A DNA stretch of 5,943 nucleotides, taken from NCBI GenBank assembly GCA_021794855.1, contig JAJYPZ010000089.1, positions 1-5,943 of the forward strand, in the 5' to 3' direction. This DNA comes from Pseudomonadota bacterium. Its GTDB lineage: Bacteria > Pseudomonadota > Gammaproteobacteria > Burkholderiales > Sulfuriferulaceae. Positions 1 to 4,807 of this stretch are shown here, piece by piece. The notes beneath the pieces were generated by a model that saw only the letters and a program-made list of their open reading frames with translations, was not told where the DNA came from and made no database searches. Position 1 is the stretch's first letter; every line of letters begins with the position of its first letter. The translations under genes and the position numbers were made by a program.

Positions 1-594
1 AGGAAACATGATACGATCCCGAAAGCGGTCATAACGCTGACCTCCGTCGTTGACAATTACCAGGCCGGCTTCCTCTAACGAGGCATCGGCATAGGAAGCA
101 AATGCCTGATCGAGGTTTTGCCAGCCCCCGGGGGCGTAACCCAAACCGAAACGGGCTGCCACTTCGCCGGTCAAGCCGCGAAATTTCAGATACTCGATCG
201 CCTTGGGCGCATGTTTGAGCTGTTGACGATAATAATGGGCAGCGCGTAGCATGATATCGACCAGACTGCTTTCCTGCTGTACCTGCATCCGGGCTGGGCC
301 AGCCGTTTGGGGAACTTCCATGCCGGTCATTCCAGCCAGCGTGGTAATGGCTTCGACATAACCCAATCCCGAAAATTCCATCAGAAATCCGATTGCGGTT
401 CCATGCGCGCCGCATCCGAAACAGTGATAAAACTGCTTGGTCGGAGAGACGGTAAACGAAGGAGTTTTTTCGTTATGAAACGGGCAGCACGCTTGATAAT
501 TCGCACCGGCTTTTTTCAGCGGGACGCGGGTATCGATTACCTCCACAATATCGACGCGACTTAGCAGAGTCTGAATAAAATCCTGCGGAATCAT
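1..594 (-). CDS. dnaG: DNA primase DnaG, N-terminal part (runs off left edge)
   Basis: Primase makes the RNA primers for lagging-strand synthesis and acts with the replicative helicase at the fork. The 198 visible codons are open to the window edge with no stop or frameshift. The protein starts MIPQDFIQTLLSRVDIVEVI. It has the CHC2 zinc-binding domain: C37 and H40 in CCPFHNEKTPSF, then C58 and C61 in YHCFGCGAHG. This is the family spacing, slightly N-terminal to E. coli numbering. The visible part ends in RFRDRIMFP, the conserved entry to the catalytic TOPRIM core, so roughly the last two thirds of the protein is missing. The ATG is supported by an AAAGG Shine-Dalgarno at 602-606 (minus), 7 bases upstream. 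It lies third in the rpsU-yqeY-dnaG order, and rpoD would be expected beyond the left edge (known operon layout, not seen here). The identification is firm. Confidence 0.97.
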   Translation of the reverse strand, partial: MIPQDFIQTLLSRVDIVEVIDTRVPLKKAGANYQACCPFHNEKTPSFTVSPTKQFYHCFGCGAHGTAIGFLMEFSGLGYVEAITTLAGMTGMEVPQTAGPARMQVQQESSLVDIMLRAAHYYRQQLKHAPKAIEYLKFRGLTGEVAARFGLGYAPGGWQNLDQAFASYADASLEEAGLVIVNDGGQRYDRFRDRIMFP

Positions 595-610
595 AGCATT
601 GCCTTTGATT

Positions 611-631
611 CACGCACTGAAATCGTACGTG
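611..631 (-). other. Hairpin between yqeY and dnaG
   Basis: Read on the minus strand, CACGTAC and GTGCGTG pair over 7 bp (one G-U) around a 7-base loop. The hairpin lies in the 40-base gap between the yqeY stop and the dnaG Shine-Dalgarno. It is followed by AATCAAAGG and not a T-run, so it does not look like an intrinsic terminator. It could be an mRNA processing or stability element that tunes dnaG relative to rpsU. That role is inference from how this operon behaves in E. coli. Confidence 0.4.
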
Positions 632-634
632 GAA

Positions 635-1081
635 TTAACCGACCAACCTGGCCTTGATCCGGCCGGAAACCAACGTCATGTCTGCTCGACCGGCTAATTT
701 CGATTTTATCATAGCCATGACCTTACCCATATCCTTCACGCCGACCGCACCCGTTTCGGTCACTGCCTGTTCGATCAAAATATCGATTTCTTCATCGCTC
801 GCTGCAGCCGGCATGTATTCCTGCAATACGCCGATTTCGAAATGTTCGATATCGGCCAGTTCCTGCCGCCCGGCGGCCTCGTATTGAGAAATCGAATCGC
901 GCCGCTGCTTGAGCATTTTATCGATTGCCGCAATGATTTGCGCATCGTCCAGCTCGATACGCTCATCGACTTCGCGCTGCTTGATCGCCGCCAGCAACAA
1001 CCGGATCGCTCCGAGCCGAGCCGCATCTTTAGCGCGCATGGCCGACTTCATGTCTTCAGTGATTTTAGCTTTCAAACTCAT
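635..1081 (-). CDS. yqeY: YqeY / GatB-like domain protein
   Basis: This 148-residue protein belongs to the YqeY family, which resembles the tRNA-binding tail domain of the GatB amidotransferase subunit. The cellular role of stand-alone members is not well established. It starts MSLKAKITEDMKSAMRAKD and is largely helical and charged. The family signatures KQRRDSI (about residues 56-62), LQEYMP and KDMGKVM (about 116-122) are present, and the length matches the usual 147-150. I chose the ATG at 1081 because it gives the family N-terminus MSL and the normal length. An in-frame TTG at 1108 would add nine residues and would overlap the rpsU stop. No clear Shine-Dalgarno precedes the ATG, so translation may depend on coupling to rpsU, 23 bases upstream. 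Its place between rpsU and dnaG is common in proteobacteria other than E. coli. Confidence 0.93.
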   Translation of the reverse strand: MSLKAKITEDMKSAMRAKDAARLGAIRLLLAAIKQREVDERIELDDAQIIAAIDKMLKQRRDSISQYEAAGRQELADIEHFEIGVLQEYMPAAASDEEIDILIEQAVTETGAVGVKDMGKVMAMIKSKLAGRADMTLVSGRIKARLVG

Positions 1082-1104
1082 GGATATCGGCAGGACAAAC
1101 CGGA

Positions 1105-1317
1105 TCAATACATTTTTGGAGGCAAGGTCTGATTGCGGATGCGCTTATAATGACGTTTGACCGCAGCAGCAAGTTTACGCTTGCGCTCGGCGGTAGGTTT
1201 TTCGTAGAATTCCCGGGCGCGCAATTCGGTCAGCAGACCGGTTTTCTCGACGGTACGTTTGAAACGACGCATGGCAACTTCGAACGGCTCATTTTCCTTG
1301 ACGCGGACACTAGGCAT
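1105..1317 (-). CDS. rpsU: 30S ribosomal protein S21
   Basis: S21 is a small basic protein of the 30S platform near the 3' end of 16S rRNA and takes part in translation initiation. The 70 residues begin [20 protein letters not shown] and carry the signature [14 protein letters not shown] followed by a lysine/arginine-rich helix. The tail LPPKMY differs from the E. coli ending and resembles the form in Methylococcales and some betaproteobacteria (from memory). The ATG at 1317 gives the conserved MPS start. An upstream in-frame start at 1350 would add eleven non-conserved residues and would begin upstream of the predicted transcription start. A GGAG Shine-Dalgarno lies at 1328-1331, 10 bases from the ATG. 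It is the first gene of the minus-strand operon and is driven by the promoter at 1353-1381. Confidence 0.97.
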   Translation of the reverse strand: MPSVRVKENEPFEVAMRRFKRTVEKTGLLTELRAREFYEKPTAERKRKLAAAVKRHYKRIRNQTLPPKMY

Positions 1318-1352
1318 GTAATCTAAACTCCAAAATGGGAGGAAAAACAAGG

Positions 1353-1381
1353 ATTATAAACCTCCGGCCGTTTTTTTCCAA
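1353..1381 (-). promoter_or_regulatory. Strong sigma-70 promoter of the rpsU operon
   Basis: On the minus strand, TTGGAA (1381-1376) and a perfect TATAAT (1358-1353) are separated by exactly 17 bases. Transcription would start near 1346, giving a leader of about 29 bases that contains the rpsU Shine-Dalgarno. The near-consensus match fits a highly expressed ribosomal-protein operon. Confidence 0.82.
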
Positions 1382-1394
1382 GCCTCATCGGCGC

Positions 1395-1400
1395 ATTATA
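1395..1400 (-). promoter_or_regulatory. Possible second upstream -10 box for rpsU
   Basis: A second perfect TATAAT is read on the minus strand 37 bases upstream of the main -10 box. No good -35 lies at 16-18 bases (the best candidates resemble TGTCGC), and it is not an extended -10. It could be a weak or activator-dependent tandem promoter, or chance. Confidence 0.25.
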
Positions 1401-1446
1401 TTCAGTTCCACCGCAACGCGACAGTTTAACCACACATTGAAACCCT

Positions 1447-1464
1447 TGCTCGATGTAACGAGCA
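1447..1464. repeat. Small perfect inverted repeat
   Basis: TGCTCG and CGAGCA form a 6-bp perfect stem around the loop ATGTAA. No T-run follows on either strand, so it is not a terminator. It could be an operator half-site pair or part of a structured transcript. Confidence 0.4.
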
Positions 1465-1526
1465 TAGGCCGAGGAGGCGAAATAGAACCAGAAACCAGAC
1501 AAGAAAGAGCACCTGAGGATTTGTGG

Positions 1527-1538
1527 CGTTATTTAACG
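1527..1538. repeat. Short palindrome CGTTA-TT-TAACG
   Basis: A 12-base near-palindrome with 5-bp arms and a 2-base centre. This geometry suits a dimeric regulator better than an RNA hairpin, because the loop is too small. No regulator can be named from it. Confidence 0.3.
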
Positions 1539-1606
1539 AATAGAGCAAGCGCATCGTTCGCCCGCGGGTCTCGCATTCATAATTCGGTCAATGCGTTTAA
1601 CCACCC

Positions 1607-1688
1607 AATTGTCGGGCTTCGACGGGCAGCGACACAGCGCACGCAGTGGCCGCATTTCCTTGCCGCCACCGCTATCGAAGCACCAATT
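1607..1688. repeat. Long interrupted inverted repeat (possible structured RNA or regulatory element)
   Basis: Nested complementary blocks lie on one axis. AATTG (1607-1611) pairs with CAATT (1684-1688), and GCTTCGA (1616-1622) pairs perfectly with TCGAAGC (1675-1681). AGCG (1628-1631 or 1636-1639) can pair with CGCT (1670-1673), GTGGC (1646-1650) pairs with GCCAC (1665-1669), and GCA (1652-1654) pairs with TGC (1661-1663) around a 6-base loop. Together they give an extended hairpin of about 82 bases with internal loops. It lies 67 bases before dnaX, in a stretch with no recognisable gene. The element reads on either strand, and the minus version gains one extra G-U pair. It matches no RNA family I know. 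Confidence 0.5.
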
Positions 1689-1743
1689 CGCCTGGCCTGT
1701 ACTTTCCTCTCGATATGCTCTGCCCCAGTCTCGGTTTCTAGGT

Positions 1744-1749
1744 TAAAAT
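1744..1749 (+). promoter_or_regulatory. Possible -10 box of dnaX placing the start at or near the ATG
   Basis: TAAAAT ends 6 bases before the dnaX ATG, so a sigma-70 start would fall on the A of the ATG. No good -35 is seen 16-18 bases upstream (the sequence there is near TGCCCC), so support is weak. dnaX also has no usable Shine-Dalgarno: the nearest AGG is about 13 bases away. Both facts would fit a leaderless message, but an A+T-rich initiation region is an equally simple reading. Confidence 0.3.
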
Positions 1750-1755
1750 AGCAAC

Positions 1756-3387
1756 ATGGCCTATCAAGTATTAGCGCGTAAATGGCGCCCACGAACCTTC
1801 TCGGAACTTGCCGGACAAGCGCATGTGGTGCGCGCATTAAGTAATGCGCTCAGCCAGAATCGTTTGCACCACGCATATCTGTTTACCGGCACGCGCGGTG
1901 TTGGTAAAACCACGGTCGCACGCATCCTGGCAAAAGCGCTGAATTGCGAAACCGGCATTACCGCGACGCCCTGCGGCGTCTGCTCGGCCTGCACCCAAAT
2001 CGACGCCGGCCGTTTCGTCGATTTGCTCGAACTCGACGCCGCCTCCAATACCGGCATCGACAACATGCGCGAAGTGCTGGACAACGCTCAATATGCCCCC
2101 ACGGTCGGTCGCTTCAAAGTGTATATCATCGACGAAGTCCACATGCTGTCGAAACAGGCGTTCAATTCCATGCTCAAGACGCTGGAAGAACCACCGGAGC
2201 ATGTCAAATTCATCCTCGCCACCACCGATCCGCAAAAAATCCCCATTACGGTGCTGTCGCGCTGCCTGCAGTTCAATCTCAAGCAGATGCCGCCCGAACT
2301 GATACGCGAGCACCTGACCAAAATATTGACGCTGGAAACGATCGATGCCCAACCGGGGGCTCTGCAACTGATCGCTCGCGCCGCGCAAGGCAGCATGCGC
2401 GATGCTCTGTCTCTGCTCGATCAGGCGATCGCCTATAGCGGCGGAGCGATCTTGGCCGACACAGTGCACGGCATGCTCGGCGCGTTGGACCGGCATTATC
2501 TGTTCAATCTGCTCTCGGCCCTGATTGCCGGCGACGGACCGGCTTTGCTCGATCAGGCCGAGCATATGGCGACGAGAAGCATCGATTTCGATACCGCATT
2601 GCGCGATCTCGCCGCCTTGCTGCAACAGATTGCCTTAGTCCAGATCGTACCCGCAGCCCTGGCCGACGATACGCCCGAACGCGAAACCATCGTCAGTCTC
2701 GCCGCGCAAATCGATCCACAAACCGTCCAGCTTTACTATCAGATCAGTCTGCTCGGTCGTCGCGACCTCGGGCTTGCTCCGGACGAGTTCGCGGGGTTCA
2801 GCATGACCTTGTTACGCATGCTGGCTTTTTTGCCGCAAACCAATACTACAGAGCTGCCTGCCGAAAAGCGGCGACATGACGTACCCCAGCCCATCGCGGC
2901 ATCGACCGAAACGAAAAATCCGCTGCCCGACTTGGCCAAAGCTGACGCCGCCGTTACCCGGTTAAACGTAGCCGAACCTCCCCCCGTCGATTTCGTTGCC
3001 GATCAAGCCTGGTGGAGCGAACTGGTCACCCAGCTCCAGCTCGGCGGACTGGCGCGCATGTTGGCGCTGCAATGCGAACTCGACAGATTTACCGACAATA
3101 CGCTGCATTTACGCTTGCCGGTCGCGCAAAAACATCTGATCGAGAAATCATATCAGGACAAATTACGCGAGGCGCTCAGCAAACACTTCGGTCGCGCCAT
3201 CCGTCTGGAGATCAGCCTGACCGAAGCGGAGGCCAACACGCCGATTAAACAGCAAAACGAAGCCCGTGCCCAGCGCCAGACTGCGGCAGAAAATCTGGTC
3301 CGGGACGACAGTTTCGTCCGCGATGCCATTAATCAGCTCGATGCGCGCATCGTCAGCGTCGAGCCGATCACTCAAACCACAAATTAA
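1756..3387 (+). CDS. dnaX: DNA polymerase III subunit tau (DnaX), clamp loader ATPase
   Basis: DnaX is the ATPase motor of the clamp loader that opens and loads the beta sliding clamp. The long tau form also tethers polymerase and helicase. The start [15 protein letters not shown] is the conserved family N-terminus. Visible motifs are Walker A GTRGVGKT (45-52, K51), the zinc cysteines C64, C73, C76 and C79, Walker B/DExH-like IIDEVH (124-129), the SRC arginine finger (R169) and sensor 2 [12 protein letters not shown] (R215). The AAA+ numbering equals that of E. coli. The collar domain follows to about 370, then a low-conservation linker (about 370-415). A tau C-terminal block starts at W419-W420 and corresponds to the polymerase-alpha-binding end. 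At 543 residues it is about 100 shorter than E. coli tau, mostly through a reduced linker/helicase-binding region. The canonical A AAA AAG slip site that yields gamma in E. coli is absent from the linker. It heads the dnaX-ybaB-recR-HIT operon. Confidence 0.97.
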   Translation: MAYQVLARKWRPRTFSELAGQAHVVRALSNALSQNRLHHAYLFTGTRGVGKTTVARILAKALNCETGITATPCGVCSACTQIDAGRFVDLLELDAASNTGIDNMREVLDNAQYAPTVGRFKVYIIDEVHMLSKQAFNSMLKTLEEPPEHVKFILATTDPQKIPITVLSRCLQFNLKQMPPELIREHLTKILTLETIDAQPGALQLIARAAQGSMRDALSLLDQAIAYSGGAILADTVHGMLGALDRHYLFNLLSALIAGDGPALLDQAEHMATRSIDFDTALRDLAALLQQIALVQIVPAALADDTPERETIVSLAAQIDPQTVQLYYQISLLGRRDLGLAPDEFAGFSMTLLRMLAFLPQTNTTELPAEKRRHDVPQPIAASTETKNPLPDLAKADAAVTRLNVAEPPPVDFVADQAWWSELVTQLQLGGLARMLALQCELDRFTDNTLHLRLPVAQKHLIEKSYQDKLREALSKHFGRAIRLEISLTEAEANTPIKQQNEARAQRQTAAENLVRDDSFVRDAINQLDARIVSVEPITQTTN

Positions 3388-3391
3388 GGAG
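3386..3391 (+). promoter_or_regulatory. Ribosome binding site of ybaB overlapping the dnaX stop
   Basis: AAGGAG lies 7 bases before the ybaB ATG and shares two bases with the dnaX TAA (3385-3387). This is the best Shine-Dalgarno of the plus-strand operon. The overlap suggests that ribosomes ending dnaX may help initiation of ybaB. Confidence 0.8.
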
Positions 3392-3398
3392 CAATAAT

Positions 3399-3725
3399 AT
3401 GCTAAAAGGCGGTATAGGCAACATGATGAAGCAAGCCCAGCAAATGCAGGAAAACATGCAGAAAATGCAGGAAAAGCTGGCCGAAGTGGAAGTCGAAGGC
3501 GTCTCCGGCGCAGGCTTGGTCAAGGTATTGATGACCTGCCGCAACGATGTCCGCCGCGTCAGCATAGACCCCAGCCTGATGAACGACGACAAGGACATGC
3601 TGGAGGACCTGATCGCCGCCGCAATGAACGACGCCGTCCGCAAAGCCGAAGCGACCACTCAGGAAAAAATGAGCGGCTTCACCGCCGGTCTCAATTTGCC
3701 GCCGGGTCTCAAACTGCCGTTCTGA
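3399..3725 (+). CDS. ybaB: YbaB/EbfC family nucleoid-associated protein
   Basis: YbaB/EbfC proteins are small dimeric DNA-binding proteins associated with the nucleoid and are almost always encoded between dnaX and recR. The 108 residues begin [20 protein letters not shown]. An N-terminal amphipathic helix rich in Q, M and K (about residues 8-30) is the family dimerisation arm. A beta-rich core follows ([31 protein letters not shown]), then a second helix (about 66-90) and a G/P-rich tail. The length is typical of the family (about 105-110). The ATG is fixed by the AAGGAG site just upstream. The gene lies 11 bases after dnaX and 11 bases before recR, so cotranscription is very likely. The function is by family; nothing in the sequence shows its specific DNA targets. 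Confidence 0.95.
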   Translation: MLKGGIGNMMKQAQQMQENMQKMQEKLAEVEVEGVSGAGLVKVLMTCRNDVRRVSIDPSLMNDDKDMLEDLIAAAMNDAVRKAEATTQEKMSGFTAGLNLPPGLKLPF

Positions 3726-3736
3726 CCCGTACTGCA

Positions 3737-4342
3737 ATGAAATCACCGACCAGGTTGGCCGAATTGATCGCCGCCTTGCGCGTGTTGCCGGGAATCGGGC
3801 CCAAATCTGCGCAGCGCATGGCCTATCATCTACTACAACGCGACCGGCCGGGTGCCGTCCGGCTGTCGGCTGCGATCGACCAAGCGCTCACGCAAATGAC
3901 GCACTGCACCTCGTGCAACGATTTTAGCGAAACGCCGGTATGTCAGCTGTGCGCTTCACCCGCACGCGACCCGAGCCTGCTGGCGGTCGTCGAAATGCCT
4001 ACCGACTTGCTGATGATGGAACAGACGCTGAATTACCGCGGCCTGTATTTCGTCCTCATGGGCCGCCTGTCTCCGCTCGACGGCATCGGCCCGCGCGAAA
4101 TACATCTGGATCGGCTGATCCAGCGCGTCGGCAACGGCATCGTCAACGAAGTCATTCTGGCCACCAATTTCACCATAGAAGGCGAAGCTACGGCGCACGC
4201 CATTACCGAACTGCTGCGACCGCGCAATATTGCGGTCAGCCGCATTGCCAGAGGCGTCCCGGTCGGCGGCGAACTCGAACATATCGATTCGGGCACGCTG
4301 GCTCAGGCGCTGAACGACCGGCGGCGCTGCGATGTCAGTTAG
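3737..4342 (+). CDS. recR: Recombination mediator RecR
   Basis: RecR works with RecO (and RecF) to load RecA on SSB-coated single-stranded gaps. At 201 residues it matches the family length. The N-terminal helix-hairpin-helix is [19 protein letters not shown] (15-33). The zinc site is C57, C60, C69 and C72. The TOPRIM domain follows (about 80-175) with the E86 region [20 protein letters not shown] (109-119) and [10 protein letters not shown] (143-152). The C-terminal signature is GVPVGGELE (173-181). The block [10 protein letters not shown] has F145 where E. coli has proline, while the acidic residues E148 and E150 are kept. No Shine-Dalgarno is visible in the 11 bases after ybaB, so initiation may rely on translational coupling. 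The ATG gives the expected N-terminus, so the start is well supported. Confidence 0.96.
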   Translation: MKSPTRLAELIAALRVLPGIGPKSAQRMAYHLLQRDRPGAVRLSAAIDQALTQMTHCTSCNDFSETPVCQLCASPARDPSLLAVVEMPTDLLMMEQTLNYRGLYFVLMGRLSPLDGIGPREIHLDRLIQRVGNGIVNEVILATNFTIEGEATAHAITELLRPRNIAVSRIARGVPVGGELEHIDSGTLAQALNDRRRCDVS

Positions 4343-4354
4343 GACGGCAACGCG

Positions 4355-4774
4355 ATGAACGCCGCCGCTTGCCCATTATGCCGTCCATCCGGCGAGAACG
4401 TGCTCTGGCAGGACGATCTCTGCCGCGTCATCCTCGCCGGAGAACTCGACTATCCCGGATTTTGCCGCGTCGTCTGGCATAAACATGTCAAGGAAATGAG
4501 CGATCTGGATAGCGCTCAGCAGAACCACTTGATGCACATCGTCTTCAGCGTCGAAGCCGCACTGCGCGACGCCCTCAAGCCGGATAAAATCAATCTCGCC
4601 AGCCTGGGTAATGTCGTGCCCCACCTGCACTGGCATGTCATCCCGCGTTTCGCGCACGACAAACACTTCCCCAACCCGATCTGGGGCGCGCCGTGCCGCG
4701 AGAGTACGGCCGCCCGGGACGATTATCTGATTGCCGGGATATTAAAAGCCGCGCTGGCGCAGCGGCTGGATTGA
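4355..4774 (+). CDS. HIT-family nucleotide hydrolase/transferase
   Basis: HIT (histidine triad) proteins hydrolyse or transfer nucleotidyl groups from substrates such as dinucleoside polyphosphates or nucleoside phosphoramidates. The substrate of this one cannot be read from the sequence. The 139 residues contain the triad HLHWHVI (H90, H92, H94, with H94 the expected nucleophile) and the upstream N80 typical of the fold. A CPLC pair (C6, C9) at the N-terminus, as in several HIT subfamilies, may bind zinc together with histidines of the core. The length fits single-domain HIT proteins. The ATG is 12 bases after the recR stop. An AGGA at 4341-4344, overlapping that stop, lies 10 bases upstream and supports the start. 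It appears to be the last gene of the dnaX operon. A link between nucleotide clean-up and replication/repair is only suggested by this location. Confidence 0.92.
   Translation: MNAAACPLCRPSGENVLWQDDLCRVILAGELDYPGFCRVVWHKHVKEMSDLDSAQQNHLMHIVFSVEAALRDALKPDKINLASLGNVVPHLHWHVIPRFAHDKHFPNPIWGAPCRESTAARDDYLIAGILKAALAQRLD
4741..4767 (-). terminator. Candidate intrinsic terminator of the ClC gene, inside the HIT 3' end
   Basis: On the minus strand AGCCGC and GCGGCT form a 6-bp G+C-rich stem (an alternative is CGCTG/CAGCG with a 3-base loop). The stem runs straight into TTTTAAT. It lies about 40 bases past the ClC stop codon. The T-tract is short, so efficiency is uncertain. On the plus strand no T-run follows, so it would not stop the dnaX operon. 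Confidence 0.42.
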
Positions 4775-4776
4775 CC

Positions 4777-4790
4777 GGCAAAACATTGCC
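4777..4790. other. Weak hairpin between convergent genes
   Basis: GGCAA and TTGCC form a 5-bp stem around AACA, directly after the HIT stop codon and in the 33-base gap between the converging genes. No T-run follows on either strand. It could protect a 3' end or be part of a weak bidirectional stop, but it does not qualify as an intrinsic terminator by sequence. Confidence 0.25.
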
Positions 4791-4807
4791 ATGTCTGTAG
4801 GTCCAGG

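Larger units (their letters stand above)
1424..1611 (+). repeat. Imperfect direct repeat pair, GTTTAACCAC core
   Basis: GTTTAACCAC occurs at 1424-1433 and again at 1595-1604. Both copies continue into a similar CA..TTG tail, so each unit is about 16-17 bases. The first copy lies just upstream of the rpsU promoters and the second about 150 bases upstream of dnaX. A shared protein-binding site is possible. A chance 10-mer repeat in a region this size is also not negligible. Confidence 0.4.
1382..1755. other. Non-coding divergent intergenic region
   Basis: About 370 bases between the rpsU promoter and dnaX hold no gene I can recognise. A 4.5S (SRP) RNA, which sits upstream of dnaX in some gammaproteobacteria, was looked for on both strands and its conserved apical sequence was not found. 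Nor are tRNA, tmRNA or RNase P RNA core motifs present. Two open frames cross the region (1335-1751 plus, 1577-1837 minus). Neither resembles a known protein, the plus one is rich in rare AGA, AGG and ATA codons, and neither has a convincing start. What the region does hold is several inverted repeats and one imperfect direct repeat, listed separately. Confidence 0.7.

Noticed and set aside
29..415. 128-codon minus-strand open frame in the dnaG region
   Set aside because: It is an out-of-frame reading of dnaG. The true frame shows the CHC2 zinc motif and RFRDRIMFP without interruption.
1561..1568. CCCGCGGG perfect palindrome
   Set aside because: An isolated 8-base G+C palindrome is common by chance and has no neighbouring signal.
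1695..1712. GAGGAAAGTACAGGC on the minus strand, similar to the RNase P RNA motif GAGGAAAGTCCGGGC
   Set aside because: None of the other conserved RNase P RNA blocks is present on that strand, and there is no room for a 350-base RNA before rpsU with its promoter. The match is taken as chance.
1335..1751. Plus-strand open frame of 138 codons spanning most of the intergenic region
   Set aside because: It starts inside the rpsU leader, overlaps the rpsU promoter, has many rare AGA, AGG and ATA codons, resembles no known protein and has no Shine-Dalgarno.
1560..1755. Possible 4.5S (SRP) RNA gene upstream of dnaX
   Set aside because: The conserved apical sequence around GGAAGGAAGCAGCC is absent on both strands. 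The hairpin at 1607-1688 has a different loop.
1577..1837. Minus-strand open frame of 86 codons overlapping the dnaX start
   Set aside because: It runs antisense through the conserved first codons of dnaX, has no ribosome binding site and shows no family motif. Its CGHCVRC stretch is the translated arm of the inverted repeat and not a convincing zinc finger.
2235..2241. AAAAAA run in dnaX as a frameshift site
   Set aside because: It lies in the conserved DPQKIP motif of the AAA+ core. Slippage there would remove the SRC arginine finger and sensor 2, so it would not yield a gamma-like protein, and the phase (CAA AAA ATC) is not a proper X XXY YYZ heptamer.
1837..2625. 262-codon antisense open frame inside dnaX
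   Set aside because: It is complementary to the well-conserved AAA+ core, is rich in R, Q, H and G as expected from antisense of a G+C-rich gene, and has no independent start signals.
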